In this document: piece after piece, positions 22,427 through 33,098 of the stretch
Numbering within the stretch: the first letter of the stretch is position 1
Layout of the letters: every line of letters starts with the position of its first letter
From: Brevipalpus yothersi
Taxonomy: Eukaryota; Arthropoda; Arachnida; Trombidiformes; Tenuipalpidae
DNA: 64,000 nt
Assembly (NCBI GenBank): GCA_003956705.1
Contig: QZCP01000035.1
Coordinates: 248,001-312,000, forward strand
Direction: 5' to 3'
Notes under the pieces: generated by a model
The model's database searches: none
The model's input: the letters and a program-made list of their open reading frames with translations, nothing else
What the model was told of the DNA's origin: nothing
Translations under genes and position numbers: made by a program

Positions 22427-23686
22427 TTATCTCTTCTCTTTGCTGAAAATTAGTTGAGTTTTGGATGCAATTTTTCTCATATTTTCCAGATTCAAATCGA
22501 CTGGAAAAAGAAAATACAACCTAGAATTCTTGTTTTCAGTAAAATAACCTTTGTACTTCTTGAAATCTACATAACACTCAGCTTGAGGAGATTTGAAGCC
22601 TCCAATCTTGTAAGACATCTCGATGAGCCGGATCAAATCTCTCTGCCTAACAACATCTATTCCTCCCATAATTGTGTAAGTATTTCTTTCAGGATGAAGT
22701 GCAACAAGAGTTATGATATTTTCATCAATTTGAGGAATGTGACGATTTTCGTGAACAATTCTTCTCAACACTTCTTGATCTTTTTGCGAACTTCTCAAAG
22801 GATCAACAATATTCTCTTGGATCTGCTTCGTCGTCGGCTGCTCACCACACAATAGAATCAGAACAGTTCTGTGAGAGATCACTGTTGCAATCAAGCGAAC
22901 TGGTTGATTAGGAGAATTGGTTGGTAAATAGATACTCATTTCACGTGAGCTTTGACGCTCATTCAAATTGAAAGAGTTCACTAAATTTATGATCATCAAT
23001 TGGTCTTTTGAGGGTGATATACTAGACCACCATGGCTTTGTGGCGAAAAACAAACGTTTGCGAATCAATAAACAACAAAATTGACTCGAAGCCAGTCTAG
23101 AAGCTGTATCGGAGATGGAAAAAGATTTAGTCTCATACCTCAAACCACAATCAGAATCACGGATAAAATTACCTGTGTCAATGAGTGTTTCCATGAAAGG
23201 ATGAGTCCAACTTGCAGGAAATGAATATTCAACACCATGAAATATGAGAGGAAGACGATTACCAGTGTAAAGTTGATCTAATACGTGATCGACTACCGAG
23301 AAAGAAAGTCTGAGGAAACATTTCAAATTTTCCGTATTCGTTTCCGTTAACCTGTGGAAGCCAGTGATTGATCCGATGATATCGAAAATCATATCAAGAA
23401 TAGGCTCCATTTGAAACTTATTCATCTCTCGAAAACTTGTTGCTGAGTCCACTGAGGCGACCAAGATCAGAACGATGCTACCTTTGAAAAGTTTCCAATA
23501 AATTGCGCTATCTCGAGTGATTGCTACTTGGAGATTTGTCTCATTTAATCTAGAAAAAAGATTGACACTATTCAAGGATGCCATTGTCACAAAAGCTGGT
23601 ATTCCATCTGAGGAGGCATTACTTTTTTGTCGGCAAAACAGAGGAATCCCTCCTGCTGCCGAAACGGCAATCAAACTGATCGACAT
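22427..23686 (-). CDS. FUZ: Fuzzy planar cell polarity effector (CPLANE)
   Basis: An intronless frame. I start at ATG 23686, which gives 419 residues (human FUZ 418) and begins SISLIAVSAAGGIPLFCR, matching the conserved FUZ opening. The open frame extends 17 codons further up, but a TTTTTCAG acceptor-like site lies there, so a 5' UTR intron is likely. Other family blocks are AFVTMASLNSVNLFSR, IYWKLFKGSIVLILVAS, the middle WW segment (ATKPWWSS), the YLPTNSPNQPVRLIATVIS block and LCGEQPT. FUZ forms the CPLANE complex with INTU and WDPCP, a longin-domain Rab23 exchange assembly used in planar polarity and in loading cilia. Sequence identity is low overall, as is usual for FUZ, but the order and spacing of blocks and the length fit well. 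Confidence 0.87.
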   Translation of the reverse strand: MSISLIAVSAAGGIPLFCRQKSNASSDGIPAFVTMASLNSVNLFSRLNETNLQVAITRDSAIYWKLFKGSIVLILVASVDSATSFREMNKFQMEPILDMIFDIIGSITGFHRLTETNTENLKCFLRLSFSVVDHVLDQLYTGNRLPLIFHGVEYSFPASWTHPFMETLIDTGNFIRDSDCGLRYETKSFSISDTASRLASSQFCCLLIRKRLFFATKPWWSSISPSKDQLMIINLVNSFNLNERQSSREMSIYLPTNSPNQPVRLIATVISHRTVLILLCGEQPTTKQIQENIVDPLRSSQKDQEVLRRIVHENRHIPQIDENIITLVALHPERNTYTIMGGIDVVRQRDLIRLIEMSYKIGGFKSPQAECYVDFKKYKGYFTENKNSRLYFLFPVDLNLENMRKIASKTQLIFSKEKR

Positions 23687-24187
23687 GAGAAGATTCGAAG
23701 CAAACACACACAATCTGAAAAATAGGTATGGATTCACATTGGACGACTTGGTACACAGATCGGATGTGAAAAATGGATCAAGATAGTTTTGTTTAAAAAA
23801 CTCAAAAATTCATTTCATAATACAGAGAAGTTTATGAGAATCCAGCTCTAAACAGGGATAATTTTGGTCGAAAATCAGCTGTTTCAAGTTGCCAGCGCCA
23901 ACTGGCTCTTCAACGAAGGTTTTTCTCTCAGGTAATCTTCGATGGTGCCAGTAGGTTCTCAAAGTAAGGAGAATCCATATTCTTAAAATTCAAAAACAAC
24001 TAGAGATAATCTTAAATTTCGAATCACGAAACAAATCGGCGCATATCAATATAAGTATTTTTATTTACAACGATCTTTACTAACGTTACAAAGTTTGATC
24101 ACTCATTTCACAGTTGACAAATTCAATAAGAATCGTACAAATCAAAATTGAGATCACAAGTTCAGAAAATATATTAAACTATCCGCA
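23687..24187. other. FUZ promoter region / MMADHC 3' flank
   Basis: About 500 bp between two minus-strand genes. No gene is seen. It should hold the FUZ promoter and 5' UTR, including a possible non-coding first exon before the TTTTTCAG acceptor near 23716. Confidence 0.5.
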
Positions 24188-25117
24188 CTATCTGAGTAAA
24201 CTCAGAATCTTCAAAAGTTTGGGAGAATCGTGAGAGGCATTTGTTAACAGGGAACCTACATAAGAATGAGAATTCGAACCATTGTGAGAAACGACCTTAC
24301 AAGATCCTGACTCCTTAACTTCGAGCCCACAATTTCGATATTGAACACCGAGTTCTAAGAATAGCTGATTTACTATTGGATTGACTTTCTGACTAGACTG
24401 ATACCAATTGGAAGATTGCTCAATATAGTCTGCCCAGAATCCAGCTTTGTTGAGTTTTCGTTGCAGAATTTTGGCATATTGCAAAAAATCTTTGGCTGAG
24501 CAAGATCCTCCATCACGTTCTTTGACTTGAAATTGAGAGGATTCTTGATCGTTTTGCATAGAATTATTATCGATTGGGCTGTCTTTCTCTGTGGCTAGTA
24601 TTGCAGATCTCCGATGAAAAGTGATCAAAGTTGCCCTCGTACCAGATATTCGATAACCAAGCAAGCTTTGAAAATCTTTACCCAACAAGGAAGGACACTT
24701 TTGAACAATGAGATCCATGTTTAATTCACGACAAATATCGCGATCTTTGTTATTTTGCGTTCCCAAAGTAAACTCAAGCTGCTTCAGTAGCATATCAACG
24801 TTAGCCTCACGGCGCGTCTGACGTCTTAATTCTCTTCTAAAATAGAAAGGCTTGTTGAACGATGGTACAGCTCGATGATCCTCAATCGTTCCAACGTTTC
24901 CTGGAAGAGGAGTTCGTGCATTTGACTGATCCAAAAGATTCACTTTTCTCTCTTTGAATCCTTGTTTCCTCTCTTTTTCATCAGAGGATTGTTCTTTCTT
25001 CTCAATCGGCTCAAGATTGGATTTCTTCGACGATTTACTGCTACACGATCTGATCAAGAAGGCCTCCAATGCTTTGTTTTGGAGACATTTATTGGCAATA
25101 ATTGCAGATCTCAACAT
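24188..25117 (-). CDS. MMADHC: Cobalamin trafficking protein CblD (MMADHC)
   Basis: A single exon. From ATG 25117 it encodes 309 residues (human 296); the longer open frame begins with a GTG. The N-terminus is a likely mitochondrial leader (MLRSAIIANKCLQNKALEA). Family marks are RTPLPGNVG, VQKCPSLLGKDFQSLL, AGFWADYIEQSSNWY and the C-terminal block CKVVSHNGSNSHSYVGSLLT. The cysteine in GSCKVV lies in the conserved GCCKV segment that meets the cobalamin carried by MMACHC. MMADHC directs cobalamin either to cytosolic methionine synthase or to mitochondrial methylmalonyl-CoA mutase. Compared with human, the region between about residues 165 and 205 has a polar insertion. It diverges from NOP14 across a 415 bp spacer. 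Confidence 0.93.
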   Translation of the reverse strand: MLRSAIIANKCLQNKALEAFLIRSCSSKSSKKSNLEPIEKKEQSSDEKERKQGFKERKVNLLDQSNARTPLPGNVGTIEDHRAVPSFNKPFYFRRELRRQTRREANVDMLLKQLEFTLGTQNNKDRDICRELNMDLIVQKCPSLLGKDFQSLLGYRISGTRATLITFHRRSAILATEKDSPIDNNSMQNDQESSQFQVKERDGGSCSAKDFLQYAKILQRKLNKAGFWADYIEQSSNWYQSSQKVNPIVNQLFLELGVQYRNCGLEVKESGSCKVVSHNGSNSHSYVGSLLTNASHDSPKLLKILSLLR

Positions 25118-25532
25118 CTTATCGTTCACTTGACATCATGACTATAAACAGTATGATAACAAAATTTTGAAAGCTTTACCACAATTTTGAGTAACTCCTA
25201 CAGAAGCTCAGATCACTAAACGCATAACAACTATTAATCACAAAAATGGTTGAAAAAATTGAACTCAATTCATCTGTAATCAATCATCAGATGAATTTGT
25301 AATCGCGATGGCTAAAATGCCAACATGTTGGCATTTTATCGATGGCCATTTGTAATGTTTACAAAAACAGTGTTTATTAAAGATCTGATCTCTCAAAGTT
25401 GGACTCGCATCTTGAAGCACATGTTGCGGCTCATTTGTTGATACACGTGACAAACATAACACCGATAATTTTGTGTAATGTGTGGAATGTTTTGAGTATT
25501 TCTTTTGTTAATTGTGCTAGTGATTATTTAAA
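25118..25532. promoter_or_regulatory. MMADHC/NOP14 divergent promoter with palindromes
   Basis: The two genes start in opposite directions, so this spacer must serve both. It contains a perfect 26 bp palindrome at 25313-25338, flanked by direct copies of CGATGGC (25306-25312 and 25340-25346). A second inverted repeat has 10 bp arms, 25267-25276 and 25288-25297. The symmetry is seen directly; a role as a protein-binding or bidirectional promoter element is inference. Confidence 0.55.
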
Positions 25533-27403
25533 ATGGGTAAAAATAAGAGGCTTGCTAAGAAGAGGGAGAAGATTGATGCTAAGATGGTGTCTCAAAAGAG
25601 ACCAGCCAAGTCGAATCCATTTGAAATTCAAGTGAGTAAGAAAAAGTACAATGTTCTTGGTCGTAAAATGAGAAGCAATGAAGTTGGTCGACCATTTAAA
25701 TCGAGAATGGAAGGTGTTACCAAAAGAAAAGGGACACTACTCAATGAGTATAGGAATCGACATAAGAGTGGTGCTGGTCTGGTTGATCGACGAATTAAGG
25801 ATGCAAAAGGTGGTATCTCAGCGCGAAGAGCAAAACTTCAACAGTTGGGAAGTGATGGTGAAGAGGAAATTATCCTCACTCATGAAGGTGAAGATATCGA
25901 CAGTTTAGACATCAGAAAGCTCAAAAGAGGTGAGAATGATTCAACTAGATTCCTATCTGATATTATATTGAGCACCGTGTTTCAATTTGTTGATATCTAG
26001 ATCAAATGAGAGGAGATGATGAAGGTATTGATATTTTAAAGCATGGTGAATATGTGCAATCTGCTCATTTTGGAGGAGGAAAAGCTGGACAACCAATTTC
26101 TTCCAAAGAATATTTAGATGAAATCGCTCAAGAGAAGATGAAACGTCAACAAGAGCGGGAAGAAAATATGCAATTAACCAATAAATTGGATAATGATTGG
26201 AATTCTATTCGAAACTTGATCAAGCACAAAGGAAGTCTTGGAACCGATAAAAATGCTCCTGCAAATGAAGAGTATGATGTATTGCTCAATCAATTAATAT
26301 TTGGAGAAGATGAAAAGCGTGTCTCCTTTAAAGATCAGCCTGAGACAACGGGTAGAGAGAAGAAAGATATAGAGACAAGCTTAAATGTTCAAATGTGTGA
26401 ACATATTTCAACTCTAATTCAATCCAGCTCTCCTGATGAGATCAAGCAATCTTTTGATTTCCTGATTTCATGTGAGGTGAAGCGTTTAAACTCATCTGTT
26501 ATCAAACTTTTGGTTAAGTGCCTCCGTTCAAAATTTGTGAAAAAGTGTTCTCTAAAATCGATCAGCCTATTGGTGTTTGCTCTCTCATTTAGAGAATGGC
26601 AAAATTTCGTTTTGGTCCATCTAATCTATTTCCTCAATCATGTAAATTATAGAAGTGTTGGTGATGTTGCCAAGCGTCTTTTTATTTGCAAAATCCTCAC
26701 CGAATCTTCGAGCAAATTTTTTCCAGAAGTGATTGTTTCACTTCGGAATATTTTAGTGCTTTTCTCTCAAGATGACTCTATGACATCCTTATTTGTCCCT
26801 AGTTTTATCAAGCAAAAACTCAATGATTCTGAGGTGTATCAATTGACAGATACATCTGTTGACTCAATACAATCAACCATATCAATGGTTGAAGTTTTTG
26901 ATAAGAATTTGAGCCAGAGAAAAGAAATAAGATCTTCTCTCTTGTTAAGCACCCTGGATCTTCTCAAGAAGACTATAGAGACATATAATGGATTCCACGC
27001 CTTTGAGGCAATATTTTTTCCATTTCTTCCTATTCTCGACTCTATTCAGAGAAGATTTCCTCTATCCACCTCACAAATCGTTACTAATCTTCAAAAGAAA
27101 ATCAATGAGTCTAGAGAGATTAAACCTCTATCTTTTGGAAGCACGCGACCGACAATGATCACAATGTTGGAACCAAGAATGGAACCTATGAGAAAGAATC
27201 GTGACTCACAGAAAGTTTTGGTCAAGAGCTACAAGAGAGAACTTAAAAGTGCTCAAAGAGAGCTTCGCAAAGATGGTGCTTTCCTGAGAGATGTTGTTTT
27301 GAAAGATACTCTGTCCAGTGATAAGATTCGTAAAGAGAAAGTTAAGCGACTCATGTCAGAGATCGCTGAAGAACGTTCAATGTTCAAAAAGAAGAGAAAA
27401 TGA
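25533..27403 (+). CDS. NOP14: NOP14 nucleolar protein, short form
   Basis: Two exons, 25533-25929 and 26001-27403, about 599 residues. The start MGKNKRLAKKREK, then NPFEIQVSKKKYNVLGRK, RPFKSRMEGVTKRKGTLL and IKDAKGG, are classic NOP14 N-terminal blocks. After the 71 bp intron come HFGGG, YLDEIAQEKMKRQQEREENM and LTNKLDNDWNSI. The C-terminus shows ITMLEPRMEP, KREL...LRKDGAFLRDV and a basic KKKRK end. NOP14 is a component of the small-subunit processome, needed for 18S rRNA maturation with NOC4 and EMG1. At 599 residues it is much shorter than usual (about 850). The acidic middle region is almost missing and the C-terminal helical part is shortened, yet both ends are intact, so this reads as lineage compaction rather than decay. 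Confidence 0.93.
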
Positions 27404-27724
27404 TTTTGGGAACCGAATCACAAATCTTTCCATCCTCTTATCTTTGTAAATATCTATTAATCACCTTCGTTGTCAAAGCTGAGACACGCTTTGCGCTTGA
27501 GGCAAGTATATTAATATGAGAGCTCATAGAAAATCTTCAAGTAGCACTCGATTTCCAAAAAGCTTTTCGATGGAGTTTTCTTACAATTTTATTGAAATTT
27601 CATAAGAAAGCGTGAAAAAATGGACATTGAAGTGTTTCCACTTCAAAATTTGTATAATGCAAAGATATCACAGATGGTTGATCGTGTTTGATAAATTATA
27701 CTTATTCAAATCTCACTGACTTAT
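27404..27724. other. Convergent 3' spacer NOP14/CPD
   Basis: About 320 bp between two genes that run toward each other. It should hold both 3' UTRs. No gene is seen. Confidence 0.6.
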
Positions 27725-30700
27725 TCATGCTAATCGATCCTTTTCTTTCCACAAATGGACATTATATAATTCATCTTCTGATTCAGTTTCAGTAGGTACA
27801 TCCAGATAATCTCTGGAGCCAAATGAATGACTGTTTTTGAAACCACTGTCATCATCATCGAATAAGCTTGTTGATTCGCCAAGCTTCTTAAACTTATATT
27901 TATCGTGACGACGAGAAAGTCTGAAATTATAGGTGCAAATAAATCCAACAAGCAGGGAAAGAAGAATCGATCCACTGATGATAACGAACACTGGTCTTGG
28001 AAGACCGAAAATTCGAGTATCTTGAATTAGGTCTATTGTTAGCTGACCATTCATTCCTGGCTCAAGGTAAACCATCTTGGTAGTATTGAAATAGCCCGGA
28101 GCTTCAATATGGATGAGATAATGATTTTCGGAAGGAGGAAGATAGAATTTTCCCTCATTATCACTTTTGAATTTCCGACCTGAGTAATCTTCCAATTTTA
28201 TGATTGCATCTGGAATAGGATCACCTCCTGAGTCAACAACTTTACCAATAATTTTATCTTCTTTCAAAGCATTTGGCTTCTTTGCCACTTTGTGTGTAGA
28301 TTCGAGAACAAAATCCATCTCTGTAGCTAAACCATCCTTCACATTCACTTGAGCAGATTTTGGTCGATATCTGTGGAAAATGATCACAGTGATTCGTAAT
28401 TGTAATTTCTTATCACATGAGATGGAAAAACTTACCCCTCTTTCGACACAGTCAAGTTGTACTTTCCAGGAACCAGAAGTCGCCAATAATCTCCATCAGC
28501 AACAGATACTACATCATGGCTATCTCCTTCAACATGAATGGTTGCATTGGCTAATGGGTTGCCAGCCGTATCTTTGACAAATCCTTTGACACCCTTCAAA
28601 ACTTCTTCCAAGTATTTCATCAGAGAAATACGATTTTCGTTCCAGTATCGGGGAAGGTCTGACGCATAAGGGAACTTTCTACAACTTATCTCAATCGTGA
28701 TTTCGAAGCAATTAGTGGTCAAATAGTTGTAATCTTGCATCCCGCCGTATAAAATGTACCAAGAGGCACCATTTGTTATACCATTTTCAAAATATTCAGG
28801 CATCAAGCCACACTCATCTATACAAGGATGTCCAAGTTTCATTTTCGGATGGTTCTATTAGAGGAAAATGGACAATATAGTTCAGAAAATCTAGATTGAA
28901 GGTCAGAATCTATCATTCCATACCTGAGAGTAGGTAAGAGCCAGATGTTTAAAAACTGTGTCATCTGGACTTTTACTGTAAACTCGATTATGATGATTCT
29001 TATTTCCATCGTAAGGATAGTTAGCCACCAGTGATCCACCGTGAAGACTAGCTGAGAGTACAAAGGGGTAAGTTTTAATCCAATCCATTACAGCTCTTGT
29101 TTCGGGTTGAATTTGTGAATTATCATTAGGCATATATTGATCCGGGAAGTTTCGATTCAAGTCTTGTTGATTAGCATTAGAACGTCCCGCTTCTGATATA
29201 CAATCACCCACAACAGACTTTTCGTAACCATCAGGGTTCAACGATGGTAGAAGATGAATGCGAACATGATTCACTAAATAGGTGATTTTTTCATCTTTAC
29301 CATACTTTTCAAGGAGCTTTTGGGCCAGAGCTAGAAGCATCACACGACCAACTGGTTCGTTCCCATGTATATTGGCGACATACTTGAATTCTGGCTCTCC
29401 AGGCTCATGAACACCTGGATTATCACTAATCTCGATGACCCACAATTCTCTTTCTTCAACAGTCTTACCAATTGAGTACATTCGACTCAGATTAGGATAC
29501 TTTTTAACGAGTGATCTCATGAAGTCAACCATTTGAGTATAGTTGCGATGTATGAATGGAAATTCTGTCTCAAAGTCCTCTTTGAACTGAGGATACAGTG
29601 AAAAAACATCCGATGGAGCCTCATGCTCTTTCTCATCGATCATTTCAGGATTGTCGATACTATTTTCGACAAGAGGAGGACTAGAAATTGGAGGTAGCTC
29701 AACATCGATAAACTTAGCTGATTTGTAATCATTCTTAACTTCAATGTTGGAAAGTGTAACGGTGGTGTAACCATGAGCAGAGACGGTAATGTTGTAAGAT
29801 CCATCCACAGCTAAACGCCAAAATTCTCCTCTACTGTTGCTAGTAACGTTGTGATTGATTCCTTCCAGTTTCAGGAATGCTCTTTCAATGGGTTTTTTTG
29901 TCTCAGAGTCTCTAACAATACCTTTCACACCCATATGAACCTAAGAAAAAATAGAGGCCAAATTATTAGATACCTCATTCAAGCGTGAACAATTTCGCTC
30001 CTAATCTTACATGCTCGATGAATGACAGTAACGATTCGTTATTTTTCTGCCATTCATTCACTAATTGATCAGCTTTGGGATATTTGCAGCATGATAATTC
30101 CATAGTAATTTCGAAGCAGTTGCTGTATACATAATTAAAGTCTTGCATTCCACCTGGAAGATTGAATAGATCGTTTAGAATATGCAATCAAGTTAGCTGA
30201 ATTTTCTAGGAATTATTTTAGGAAATATGCTAACCCTTGACATCGAACCAATAAGCACCATTGGTTATACCACCAGGAAACTCGTCAGGCTTGCATTCAT
30301 TTCCCTTCTTCATTGTAGGATGGGATGATGCATAAGTCACCGCCAGCTGTTTAAACACGTCATTGTCAGGAGATAGACTTAGCTGTCCTGTTTCTTTATG
30401 CGACGGAGAGGAATCAAAAGGATAACTTGCCACAACAGCACCACCATGAAGGTTAGCAGATAAAACAAACGGATTTGTAGTGATCCAGGACATGACAGCG
30501 ATTGTTTCCGGCTGCCTTCCCTCCAACATTTCATCTTTGAATGGTGCTCCAGGTTCATTATCAAATTGGTCTGGAGAAATTAAAGCAATGATGATGAGAA
30601 AAGATCGATAAACAATTCACAATTATCAGCACCGATCTCCCTTGTTCAAAATGATTCTTACCTGGAAAGTCACGATTCAAATCAACTTTATTTGCATTCT

Positions 30701-31235
30701 CTCTTCCAATCTTATAACTACCATCACAATTCCCTTCGTTCGAAATTTCAAAACCATCTGGATTCATTGAAATTAGAAGATGAATCTCAGTAGAATTCAG
30801 CATCCTGGTCACTCGTTTATCAGAGCCATAGTTGGAGGCCAAATAGTGGGCTAAATGGATCAACAATTGACGCCCAACAGATTCATCACCGTGCATGTTA
30901 GCCACAAGCTTAACGAGAGGTTTTCCAATAGGTCTATGATACAGAGAATCGGACAGCTTTACAACCCACAGATCACGATTTTGAACACTTTTGCCAATAC
31001 TGTATACCTTGACCAAACTTGGAAACCGTTTCTCCAAAATATGAACATAGTCGGTGAGGTTTTTATGATTTAGATAAGAAAAACCTAAGCCAGTACGTTT
31101 CAGTTTTTCGTCAAGTAAAACTGATTCTTCATAGCGAGAGGCATTAGCAGAGTACTCGGCCAAGTTGATGAGAAAAAGAGTTGATACCAACAGGTAAACA
31201 AAAATATTAAAAATATTGCCAAATGATGATCCCAT
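27725..31235 (-). CDS. CPD: Carboxypeptidase D-like, two catalytic domains
   Basis: Six minus-strand exons: 31235-30662, 30570-30235, 30153-30011, 29940-28924, 28854-28436 and 28370-27725, about 1044 residues, all phases consistent. A signal peptide is followed by M14 carboxypeptidase domain 1 (zinc motif HGDESVGR, NRDFPG, catalytic Glu in ITMELSCCKYP) and a transthyretin-like domain (GVKGIVRD...). Domain 2 follows (HGNEPVGR, NRNFPDQY, Glu in ITIEISCRKFP) with a second transthyretin-like domain (GVKGFVKD). A third transthyretin-like domain (IIGKVVDSGGDPIPDAIIKL) then leads into one membrane span (FVIISGSILLSLLVGFICTY) and an acidic, Tyr-bearing cytoplasmic tail. CPD trims C-terminal Arg/Lys from secretory proteins in the trans-Golgi. 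Vertebrate CPD has three catalytic domains, the third inactive. Here that third domain is absent while its transthyretin partner remains. Confidence 0.94.
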
Positions 31236-33098
31236 ATTGTTTAATGAGATGAGAGTTTTTATATCACATAGGATAAGGCCAATATTATAAGGATGAAGTA
31301 AAATTGACGATCAACAGGATTTCATCTTGTTTCTTTCGATTTGTTATATTCATTTGGAGATCTTTGAGAGGCGTGGATCACCGTCTCTTTTCCTGTAAAA
31401 AAGGAAGCATTTATAATCGAGCAATCAAGCATTTCGCTAATGAGAGGAACATAATGGATTCAAAGCCACAAATTGGTCTTAAAGGAACACACGTAATGTT
31501 GATCGCAAGCAATTTGGTTGAGTATGCATCAGCATGTAGCATGAAAATTGTGGATATACTTTTCTCAGAGCATCAATTATATAACAAAATTACGTTCTGG
31601 ATCTATGAGTAAAATTTGAGCAAAGAAAATTTCTCTATCTTTTAGTTGAACATTAAAGAGTTTCGAGCATAGTTTTCCAGAGAATATTCATTGAACATCA
31701 TGCATCGCCAAACCAATGAATTCCCCTGAGAGCAGAACTTGTGTGCACTCAGTTTGATCATTGGGTGTCAATTGGTAAAGAAGTGAAAAGCACGACATAC
31801 GCCAATTTCAGATTCCAGATTGACAAGATTCATTTGAAACATAGAGCTATTCGATGAAGCGGTTAACCTTCCTTTGTGTGCATCAGGAAAAGAAAAAATC
31901 ACACTTGAACATTTCCAACCATCAACATCATCATCAGTATGATCACACACATACACAAAACAGCTCGACAATCATATTCAAGCTTATTGGATGTACAATT
32001 TACTTACACAAGACGATATATTGTAACAGAAGAATATCGCATTGACGATAAAAACGAACAAATAAACAATAAACCATCAAAATAAAGCAAACATATGCCA
32101 ACGATGAGATGCCGTTACACATCAGGTACAAAGCAATTAAGCTGTAAAAATTAAAAAACTTGTCAAGTTTGCAAATCAACTTACTTGCTTGATACCGATA
32201 CAAGACTTGGGACTTGCTGTTGGGAACATCTCAAGAACGACATCTTTCAATTTTGAACACAATTAATAAATCTGTATTGACGATCATTTCGTTTCTTCTA
32301 TCGAAAAACTTTTTCCATCCTTCAGGGTTGATATAATTGAAAAATTTTCACCGTAAATCAATTGATCTAGTCAAAAAGCATGAGGAGACTATCGATATAC
32401 GTAGTCAATCAGAAGCTCTGAAGTTTCAAAGTTATGCTGGAGAGCCAAATGATGAAAGAATCGACCGGATGCTGTTAAAAGCTATTAAATTATCGATAAC
32501 GATGATTACAAGTGGACCAATCAAGATACTCTGTTCCATAGAATGATTCTGATTTCAGAGGAAAGATGTATTTCAGGCTTGGCATGAAAATCAAGTCTCT
32601 TCCAAGTCAAATTCATTTGATGTTCTCCTCATAAAGTGGCCTCAAGTGCAGATCTTTCCCAGTTTGCAAAATGCGCGCTTCTTCATTCCTCTTCTGTATG
32701 ATTCATCAACCGTAATTCAATTGAGAAGAGAGTGACAATAATAATAACATTCCTCTTTTGTTTGATTTTGTTCTTGATTGATGCCACAATTTCCGAGAGA
32801 CTTGATGTCCAAATCCTTATTATCCAATGTTGGATATGTAGAAAGCTTCTTCTTCAATCAGTGATAATGCTATGCAGTTGGTGAACAAGCCTTTCATTAA
32901 TATTCCTAAAGACTCAACTGTAAGTTGTTCTCAGATTAATGACCTCATCTTAGTGAATTTTGTTATTGTCAACATTGAATTCTTTCAAATTTGATTAGTG
33001 TATAACTATGAATTGTTCGAAAGATTTGATCAGTGCTTGCTAAATTAGCTGAATTTTACCCTACTTTTCCATGATAGCAATAAGAAGTGAGGAACAAA
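31236..33098. other. Intergenic region, CPD to cyclin C
   Basis: A 1.9 kb spacer between diverging genes. No supported gene. Open frames at 31304-31612 and 32337-32546 have no domain I recognise and no convincing splice partners. The right end holds the cyclin C promoter and 5' UTR. Confidence 0.55.

Noticed and set aside
22454..22855. 133-codon plus-strand frame opposite FUZ
   Set aside because: It is a shadow of the conserved FUZ frame on the minus strand.
32337..32546. 69-codon plus-strand frame upstream of cyclin C
   Set aside because: No recognisable domain and no splice-linked continuation; probably chance.
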